From Triatoma infestans (lineage: Eukaryota; Arthropoda; Insecta; Hemiptera; Reduviidae), in contig JAAEAF010014379.1 in assembly GCA_011037195.1 (NCBI GenBank), positions 62,001 to 126,000 of the forward strand: a stretch of DNA of 64,000 bases. The letters run 5' to 3'. This document shows, in pieces, positions 56,601 through 64,000 of this stretch. The notes beneath the pieces were generated by a model. It worked only from the letters and a program-made list of their open reading frames with translations, was not told the DNA's origin and did no database searches. A program made the translations under genes and the position numbers. Positions within the stretch are counted from its first letter, which is position 1; the number at the start of each line of letters is the position of its first letter.

Positions 56601-58702
56601 GCAAGTCTGTGCTACCACACTGATTATCAAGACATCCTGATGACTGGCGAACGCCCGAACACAAAATGAAGCAGGCTCTGCAGACCAACCACAACAACTG
56701 TATAAGAAATTTACTGGAAGAGCCATATTTAAAATAAATAGCATTACAGAAGTTTTAATTTATAAACTGACTACAAATTAAACTTTGCACTATAAGTCCA
56801 CATTTATATATAAACGACTGCTTCTTAAGAGGCATTAAAATGTTTTGAAAAGGGTCTTCACCTTAACTCTTTGTACGCTTCAATCTTAAGCTAAAAAATA
56901 AGGCTTGCACATGAGGCATATCGTTCCTCGATATGCTTAGTATGTTACAGCTTAGCTGTACATTTCGTTGCAGGGCCTCCTGTTTATAATATCTACATAT
57001 GATATATTTGTCGCCGAAAAAATGCCAATGATATCAACTGAATTCGCTATTCATTTCATTATTTATTTATGCAGTTTCATTTTCTATATTTAACAAGCTT
57101 TATATTATTTAAAATACTTTTTATACCTAATTTTTTGTTTTTGAATAAGTGACAAACAGTAAATGTCAAACTGTGGAAAATATTCGAGTAATATTTGTAT
57201 TATCTTTCAAACACTTCAGAAAGAATCACCGAATAATGAAATACCTTAAAGGCTTTGACACACAGGACGCGATCTGTCGCAGCGGGCAGAGATCTCAGAC
57301 CGCCGCGATCCGACGATATTGTTGTATATTGCAATATTGCATCATACCGATCACACATGAGGCGATCTATCTCAGCGACACAGTCTTGACCGCCGTAGTA
57401 AGCAATGTGGTTGTACAAAATTACAAAAATTGTCGCGCGGTCTAGGCGATCTACATTTGGTGTAAAATTATACTAGTGCAAAACAATACTGCGGCCCTGC
57501 TCTGTAGACAACACATCACTAGTTCGCTCACATTGATCTCGCTTTGTATGTGACGTGGCCATTCGTTGACCGCCGAAAAGATCCGCGATCGCTGCCCGCC
57601 GCGACAGATCGCGTTCTGTGTGTCAAAGCCTTAAGAAACGTTATTTTCGATCATTTATAAAAAAAAAAAGTAAAATGTCATATGTAACTTATAAAAACAT
57701 TTATACAAAACTGAAGAAAAGTGTACATGCAGAAAATTCAAGACTAAAGTGGACAGAAAAACAATAGATTATAAATAAATAATAAAATATAAAAAAAAGC
57801 ATCCATTCAACTTTAAAATAATATTCGACTAACCTGACGGTAGCACATGGATGGATTTTCTCTTGCATAACAAAAGAGGATGTTTATCATAGCTTCCTGT
57901 ACCATGTCTCCTCTAAAGAAATCCACACCTGGAAAGGTTCTTATTACATCTTGTCGAATAAGGCTTCTAAGTTCTTTATCGCAGAAATACTGATGCCAAG
58001 TACTCTGTAAATAAGTGTTTATTTCATAAATTGAAACTAAACTGAAACAAAAATGTTATTTCTAACAAAGAGAATTACTAAGTTAAACTGTTACTCGAAA
58101 TACGAAATTAACCTGATCATGCTGTGATAAAGGATTATCGTAGTTTGGTTCTTTTTGTATACAAGGTGTTATACGCAGACTTTTTTTAAGCGTTGAATAA
58201 TGTTTTCTACAACTTTCTGCTTCTGAAAGCCATATATTTGAAGAACCAGGAGTTAATGCACCAAGTAATAATCGCCAAATTACACTTCTAAATCTTGAAG
58301 CTCTTAATTCACCGTCTAATGCCCTCTTTCTTAATCCAGTCAATTCAAGATTTTCTTTACAAAGATTGTTCCATTCCTCTCTGAAAAATAATTCAAAAAT
58401 AGAAAAGAATGATGGAAAAATTATTGTGACAAATTTCAACAGTAAAATACTTTTATCTCTTGAACATTATCTACAGATTAGTTACCGTTGTTAAAATTAA
58501 TGTATGGTTACAAATTAAATACTCACTCATATTTCAGTCCTAGTGAAGACACTGATTTTTCTTTTAATGCTTTTGCATTTAAAACTAGTACATCTTGGGC
58601 CATATCTATCTTGAACTTATCTAAAATGAACCTAGGCATGAAAACAAATTCTTCATGCACATATTCGTCTGTACAATATGTTTCTGTAATCGAATTGTCC
58701 AT
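53666..58702 (-). CDS. TBC1D5: TBC1D5, exons 1-10 with the Rab-GAP domain
   Basis: Exons on the minus strand: 58527-58702 (ATG), 58113-58380, 57834-58004, 56281-56369, 55882-55932, 55690-55792, 54930-55057, 54695-54837, 53875-53981 and 53666-53778. With three tail exons (42046-50299) they give 608 residues; human TBC1D5 is about 795, mainly because of a longer tail. TBC1D5 is a GTPase-activating protein for Rab7 and works with retromer and autophagy. The TBC domain spans about residues 75-400. The arginine finger is in I164-x2-D167-x2-R170 and the glutamine finger in YRQ (203-205), so both catalytic residues are present. FGREFPLQDLLVLWDAIFAD is typical of TBC1D5. EEWNNLC (60-66) matches the position of the human N-terminal LIR/VPS29-binding motif. 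All phases are consistent. Confidence 0.94.
53982..54694. other. TBC1D5 intron, nothing recognised
   Basis: AT-rich sequence, with a C run of about 14 near 54489-54502. No element or exon is supported. Confidence 0.5.
55398..55465 (+). repeat. Fragment of the hairpin-ended repeat
   Basis: TTACTTACTCCTAGTAAAAC followed by TCGATCGTGTCAACTTTTCG matches the left end of the element at 11249-12205, with small changes. It lies in a TBC1D5 intron. Confidence 0.5.
56420..56700. mobile_element. Family A inverted hammerhead pair, second well-kept copy
   Basis: The minus-strand core is CTGATGA (plus 56503-56509), stem II GGGC-GAAC-GCCC, GAAAC, TG and GTC (plus 56480-56482), all intact. The facing plus-strand unit (about 56635-56665) keeps CTGATGA and GGCGAACGCCCGAA but has lost the GAAACC and GTC part. 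Outer tails containing GATATTTTCCGTGATAGC match the unit at 6290-6575. It lies in a TBC1D5 intron. Confidence 0.6.
57246..57634. mobile_element. TTAA-flanked MITE, piggyBac-like
   Basis: The element is bounded by TTAA at 57246-57249 and 57631-57634. Terminal inverted repeats of about 30 bases match at all but about one position: left GGCTTTGACACACAGGACGC then GATCTGTCGC, right the same with AACGC. Weaker subterminal similarity (GCGGGCAG and CCGCGATC) continues inwards. The TTAA duplication is the hallmark of piggyBac transposons. The 389-base element is GC-rich relative to the intron and non-coding, so it is non-autonomous. Confidence 0.8.
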
Positions 58703-60040
58703 AACTTTGTTTTATCCATATTTTCACCCATGATATCTTAAATATAATTTGAATACAAACGTGAAATCAGGTAAATAAGATTGATAATGGTATACAAATC
58801 TATTCCATATTGAAAAAATTTACCATAACTCAAACAATTTATCAATGAATTGGAAAAATAATCAATCAAATTCTGGAATTTTATATTTCACTTTTGGCAT
58901 TTCCAGATTTCTGTAACAATTAACAAATAATCCCTTATACCCTAAACTCAAACATAAACATAGAAACGTCATCACTCAGCCATACTGTTGTAGGAGCAAA
59001 TCTATGACGATTTTGAAATATATATTCTACATCAACAATTTTCACATGTTTTTTCTAATTATTCTTTGTAAATTAATTATTAAATAATAAAACATGAATT
59101 ATTACTACTTTGAAAAACATTTGGATCAATTATTCTTTCAAGTGGTTGCCCCTCCCATTATTTGGAGAATTTAGGACACAGGCTTTTCACTCATTTTTAA
59201 TCTGTCTCCAATATTAAACTAAATTAAATCGAAATATATTCATATTATTGCTTTACTTTCTATAATTTTATTTAGACAGGAGTTACTACTATTTTCTATA
59301 ATTTAAAGAATATTATAACTAATCTAGTTTTTTTTTTTTTAAATCAAACTCTAGCTTTATAATGCACAAGAATCAAATACAAATTAGAGCGCATTCGCGA
59401 CTCGACAGAGATAACATTTCACATTAGTAAGAACATGGAAAAATTATTATTTTGAATTCATATATTGCTCATAAAAGTATTATTCTCTTCGTAAATAAAA
59501 AAAATCATTCTCTTACTACTGCCTTAACAAATTTGACTCCTTAAGGTAAATAAGAGCCCTTAATATGATTCCTTTTTCGTATTTGTCTCTTACCTTTAAA
59601 CACGAACAAGCATCTGCAATGCTTTTGTTATGTCCACTGATTTTCTAGTCTTGAGAAATCCATTACGTAAATTAATAACTAAATCAATAGCTGTTTATTC
59701 CGACATTTCAGAGAAAATTTGCAATTTTAATGGATTACGCATAGAATATAAAATTAATGTAGAAATAACATTACTAAATAGGATTTAATCTAAACTAGAT
59801 AATTTTAGTTATCTTGTTTACAGTTACCAGCAATGATAGGAGCAGGTTAAATTGATTAAAGTAAAGGTTATAGTGTAACAGGTTTTGGTAGACATTAGAC
59901 ATTGACACTAGTTTACCCGCCAAAAATTTATCTACACTGTTTATTTAAGTTGTTTTAAATAACAAGTGATAATCATTCTTTGATTTTGGATTTTATGACT
60001 AAAGACAATTTTTCGAATACTTTTTTTGTTGATTTCTGTA
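58703..60040. promoter_or_regulatory. TBC1D5-POLE4 divergent intergenic region
   Basis: About 1.3 kb separates the two divergent start codons, so both promoters and 5' UTRs should lie here. Untranslated first exons of TBC1D5 are possible. No clear TATA or initiator element could be assigned, and no repeat was recognised. Confidence 0.5.
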
Positions 60041-60778
60041 ATGGATGATAAATCCGAATTAGAAAATGTAGAAGAAGTAGAAAGTGTTGACCAAGAAGCG
60101 CCTGAAAAATCAAATGAAGTACCAAAACAAGCTAAGAACAAACTTATTAATTTGCCTATTTCCAGAGTTAAGCAGATAATTAAAATGGATCCAGAAGTTA
60201 CATTAGCTAGTTCTGACGCAGTATTTTTAATAGCCAAAAGTGCTGTAAGTACTAAAACCTAATGTAATTAGGAACTGTACAGTTTCTTGAATGTGATTCT
60301 TATTTAATGCAATAAACAATAGTTATGAATCTCTTAATAGAAAAATATAAAATTAATAGGTAAAGATAATTTAAGGCTTAATTGAAATATTTTCCGCCTT
60401 CTATCCCAATTCTAATCATCCATTTTTGTTTCGATCTTTGCTGGAATTTACATTTTTAGCAAAAGCATGCCTCTAAAATTTTCTAATCATCTTAATTTAA
60501 ATTGTAACAATGACAATTGATGATTATATTCCCATTTGTCCCTTTAATAGTTTCAGTGAATATCAATGTTCTGATAAATATATATAAGCTAATCGATCGT
60601 TTAAATTTTCAGTTTTATAATGAAGATAATTTTTCAGGAACTCTTTATTGGAATATTGAGCAAACAAGCACATGAATTCACTTCCAACGCTAAGAAAAAA
60701 ACTATACAGAGAAAAGATGTCGATGCAGCCATTGATAATATTGAGGAGTTTGCATTTTTGGAAGGTGCACTGGACTAA
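60041..60778 (+). CDS. POLE4: POLE4, histone-fold subunit of DNA polymerase epsilon
   Basis: Two exons, 60041-60244 and 60638-60778 (TAA), join in phase 0 to 114 residues; human POLE4 is 117. The N-terminal 35 residues are acidic and disordered. The histone fold follows: LINLPISRVKQIIKMDPEV (about 37-55), ASSDAVFLIAKSA at the exon end, then ELFIGILSKQAHEF, KKKTIQRKDVDAAIDNI and a short FLEGALD tail. The family is NF-YC-like. POLE4 pairs with POLE3 to bind DNA and histones H3-H4 behind the replication fork. CHRAC-15-type paralogues are similar, but the LPISRVKQIIKMDPEV core and the length favour POLE4. The start codon is the first ATG in frame and has GTA before it, a weak context. Confidence 0.9.
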
Positions 60779-60812
60779 AGAGAATTTAGTTTTTTGTATA
60801 AACATAAAATAA

Positions 60813-60818
60813 AATAAA
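60813..60818 (+). terminator. Probable polyadenylation signal of POLE4
   Basis: AATAAA lies 35 bases after the stop, within an A-rich tract. The close spacing suggests a very short 3' UTR. Confidence 0.55.
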
Positions 60819-62993
60819 CTTCAATGAAGTGATAATTTTAATAAAATTTGTTATCGAAATCAAGCGTTTTGAACTGAATAGTACCTATTACTTTTTGCCA
60901 TTTCTTCCTTTCAAAAATACAAATAATGTTACGAATGCTAATTAAAGTTGGCTAGCTTAAATAAGGCATTCTGTACTTGGGCTTTAGGAACAGAAGAGAA
61001 TAATAACTTTGTTGACCATAAATGTATGTATTATTATTAGTATTATACTTTAGTTTTATAATATTAAAGGATATATTTTATTATACTCTAGTCAACGCAA
61101 CTTGTTTCTTCTCAGGGAGTAAAAGCAGTTCATATATAAATTTTTCTATTAATTTGTTTCATAATAATTTAGATTGGAATAAAGGTAACTTATTTATCTG
61201 CTTGCCCTGTAATGGTGCCCTGAAACTATGAAGCTTAAGCTTCAAGAGGGCTGAAGAGACTTTTTCCAATGGAGTTTCCTGTTTGTTATTAAAAACTTGT
61301 TATATAATCATAAAGCAATGACGTATTAGACAATACTAACGTCATTATTAAAATATTAGCCCTAGAATATATTTAATACCCAAGTCACGTGGTCCCAATT
61401 GGTAATTATCTTGGGACTGTAAAGGTCCGTGAAGCTCAAAAATTTGGGACTACTATTGCATAAGTATAAAATCCACCAATCGAGTGGATTCGCTGAACTT
61501 GCCAGAATCTATTCATAGTATCAATTCTATTTTTTAAAAATCCTGCGTTGATACACAGCTTATGAAGATCATCATTTAGACCAGAAAAGTCGACTATTGA
61601 TTGAATCCTGAATTTAGGCCCTTCTTTGAGATGGATGGGTTAAATTTAAATAATTTGTTCCTATCTACATTCAACTATCCCAATAAAAACAATTATAACA
61701 TATTTCCAGACATCGTTGCTAGTGGCAGGACTTCATGTTTGTCTCATTTTAAGGACGTTCCGTATAATTCGCCGTTGGGTACAACCCTTTTAGACTGGGA
61801 GGATATTGCCCTATTGTTTTTGTTTATAAAGAAAGTTACGGGCATTAACTGCTGAAGCTCAAAAATTTGGGTTCACTATTGCATCAGTAAGTATAAATCC
61901 AATAACAAATTGTAAAAATCTAAGAAGAAAGCCTGTCAGCCCCAAAAATTTTCTTTTTTGGAGAATGTTAAAGAAATATTGATGAACTTTAAATTTTTCA
62001 TTAAGCATTATAGATTTATTCCAAAAATTTAATTTGTTCCTATCTACATTCAACTATCCCAATAAAAACAATTATAACATATTTCCAGACATCGTTGCTA
62101 GTGGCAGGACTTCATGTTTGTCTCATTTTAAGGACGTTCCGTATAATTCGCCGTTGGGTACAACCCTTTTAGACTGGGAGGATATTGCCCTATTGTTTTT
62201 GTTTATAAAGAAAGTTACGGGCATTAACTGCTGAAGCTCAAAAATTTGGGTTCACTATTGCATCAGTAAGTATAAATCCAATAACAAATTGTAAAAATCT
62301 AAGAAGAAAGCCTGTCAGCCCCAAAAATTTTCTTTTTTGGAGAATGTTAAAGAAATATTGATGAACTTTAAATTTTTCATTAAGCATTATAGATTTATTC
62401 CAAAAATTGTAATTAATGCTTTGCTTTTTTTTTTCAACACTATATCATTATCGATGAAGCCCTTTAGTATTTCATGACAATGGAAGTATGCTAATTAGAT
62501 GTATGTCCAATACTTTTTTAAACTCGGGTTTCCTCTAGACGATTCAAATATTTTAGTTTAAGAGCCAAATTCATAATAGCGAGAGCACATATGGTCGCCT
62601 ATTCATTATGTAGTGTACTTATAAATAAATACTCGTTTAAAATTTAGATAGAAAATTGCAACCTATTTTCCCGCAAATAATAAAATATAATTTGCAATAT
62701 AATTTCCAGTTTGATTAGATTGAAGAAAGGATAATACATACGATTTTTCATAAGATACTGTATCATCTATACACTGGGCGTAAAAATCATGATCACATAA
62801 AGGCACTGCAATAAGCAGCCATTTTCGTGCATTTTTATGATAAAATTCATTGAAGTTTAAGTAATTTAGTGTTTCTTACTTTTTTATTTTTTTTTTAAAT
62901 TGCATAAAGCTATAACATTTAATTAATTAGGCCACTGTTATTTTTTAAGAAATTTAAACTTTGACGTTGTTTTAAGAGATTACTTCTTCAACT
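60819..62993. other. POLE4-Rab11 intergenic region
   Basis: Apart from the tandem duplication at 61655-62408 it is AT-rich. The Rab11 promoter and 5' UTR should be in its last part, possibly with an upstream untranslated exon. No recognisable promoter element was assigned. Confidence 0.5.
61655..62408. repeat. 379-bp direct tandem duplication
   Basis: Unit 1 (about 61655-62033) and unit 2 (about 62034-62408) show no difference that I can see. Corresponding bases are 379 apart, for example CTATCTACAT at 61661 and 62040. A partial, diverged third copy of the segment GAAGCTCAAAAATTTGGG lies at about 61430-61480. A short open frame (PDIVASGRTSCLSHFKDVP) is repeated with it and has no recognised homologue. 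Confidence 0.9.
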
Positions 62994-63033
62994 ATGGGTA
63001 CTCGCGATGACGAATATGATTACTTGTTTAAAG
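62994..63033 (+). CDS. Rab11: Rab11, first coding exon
   Basis: ATG at 62994 starts MGTRDDEYDYLFK, the highly conserved beginning of Rab11 small GTPases. The exon ends after the first base of the next codon (G63033) with a GTAAGT donor. This fits the valine that follows in Rab11 and is a known early intron position. Rab11 controls recycling endosomes. The GTP-binding motifs and prenylated tail must lie to the right of the window. The ATG is preceded by TCAACT. Confidence 0.92.
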
Positions 63034-64000
63034 GTAAGTATCATTCATCCACATTTTATTTTGCTTCTTTCTTTTTTTTTTTTTTAAACAATAATTGCAG
63101 AAGAAGTTTTCTTTTGCATAACTGACTTGTTATCATTAGGTTAATCTCGTGAAAAATGTTGTTTTCGATATTTTGTTAATTTATTAATGCTTGTACGCAC
63201 TTACATTAACAAATGTCATGTAGAAGTAAAATTGTATTAAGTGGCAAATAATTAACTCAATAAAGATGTTCGGCTCAATATCAAATTATTGGTTCTCCTT
63301 GAAATTGGATCGCGGGACGTAGCTCATTTGGTTCAGTTTGACATGTTGCTCTTTTGTACCTTGACTACGTTATTGTATTCTGCCCATGTTTTTTTCAGTT
63401 CTTTTTCTCGATTATATTTATGAACTTATTATTACTTTTGGTTATGTTTAATTAACTTAGTGAAGTTTTTCAAATTGTTAAACATTGAATTTTGATAGTT
63501 TTTCGTTTTTCTTTCAATAAAAATAGTTTAAACTAATGGTAACTAATATGATTTTGACTAGTTTTGAGCAAGTTTATCTTCATTAAAGCCCTCTTGAAAA
63601 TTGTTTTTTGTTGGTTGTCGAACAACTAAACGGGTTTTTATTTAGCAAGATTAGTTGGAAGTTAATTTCGAAATCATTCGACAGATCCTTTTTTTTTGTG
63701 AAATTGGATAAAATTATTCCTAACTAATGACAATTATTGTTTAAAATCTATGGTTTATTTATACTATATTTAATAACGACAACAATTTATTCTTGATAAA
63801 AAATCTTTTTATTTTTTCCGCCCTTCCAGGCCAAACATATTATCGTCATTATGGCTTTGACTCATTGACATAATTACGTTAAACAAGGATAAAATTTTAC
63901 TTTTTTTTTGTTATCTTAGAAATATGAACTGAAGCGTGCCTACTAAAAAACAAAGAAAATGCTTAACTGTAATATAAATGTTTTTGCTTTAAGATTTTCT
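63034..64000 (+). other. Rab11 intron 1, to the end of the window
   Basis: AT-rich with poly-T runs. No second Rab11 exon (the GDSGVGKS P-loop) was found before the window ends. Nothing else was recognised. Confidence 0.7.

Noticed and set aside
63311..63345. tRNA-like A box (GGACGTAGCTCATTTGG) in the Rab11 intron
   Set aside because: No B box or acceptor-stem pairing follows at the right distance.

Overview
The window is AT-rich animal genomic DNA. It carries GT-AG introns, several host genes with intact reading frames once spliced, and many mobile-element relics in introns and gaps. An arthropod is the best guess, probably an insect. The reasons are the gene set, the Penelope-like, R1-like and I-like elements, and the compact exons. 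I cannot name the species.

Host genes, left to right: (1) Vps13 (+), 19 exons from 7872 to 34302, encoding the last 945 residues (VAB adaptor-binding region, C-terminal lipid-transfer tail, PH-like end). Earlier exons lie left of the window. (2) RXYLT1 (-), four exons, 38230-39752, a complete 370-residue Golgi glycosyltransferase. (3) TBC1D5 (-), 13 exons, 42046-58702, a complete 608-residue Rab GAP with both catalytic fingers. (4) POLE4 (+), two exons, 60041-60778, a complete 114-residue histone-fold protein. (5) Rab11 (+), first coding exon at 62994-63033, continuing off the right edge. Vps13 and RXYLT1 are convergent; TBC1D5 and POLE4 are divergent. Vps13, TBC1D5 and Rab11 all act in endosomal or membrane-contact traffic, but I see no evidence that their proximity is functional.

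Mobile elements take up much of the rest. The 11.3 kb Vps13 intron at 13549-24869 holds a decayed Ty3/gypsy LTR element (16001-24782, 4-bp target duplication ACAT, tRNA-Leu-like primer site). An antisense R1-like LINE (about 19640-23250) is nested inside its integrase. An earlier Vps13 intron holds a 5'-truncated Penelope-like element with a YVDD reverse transcriptase and a GIY-YIG endonuclease. A second LINE with an RNase H domain sits in a TBC1D5 intron. tRNA-derived SINEs, a TTAA-flanked MITE, hAT-like MITEs, a Harbinger-like fragment and two copies of a roughly 1 kb element with hairpin ends are also present.

The most unusual signal is a scattered set of short modules with hammerhead-ribozyme-like cores (CTGANGA, stem II, GAAA, GTC). 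One sits just downstream of the Penelope-like ORF with a well-paired stem I. Others stand alone or as head-to-head inverted pairs in introns at about 3.4, 6.4, 8.8, 15.2, 15.5, 52.1 and 56.5 kb. At least three sequence families share this layout.
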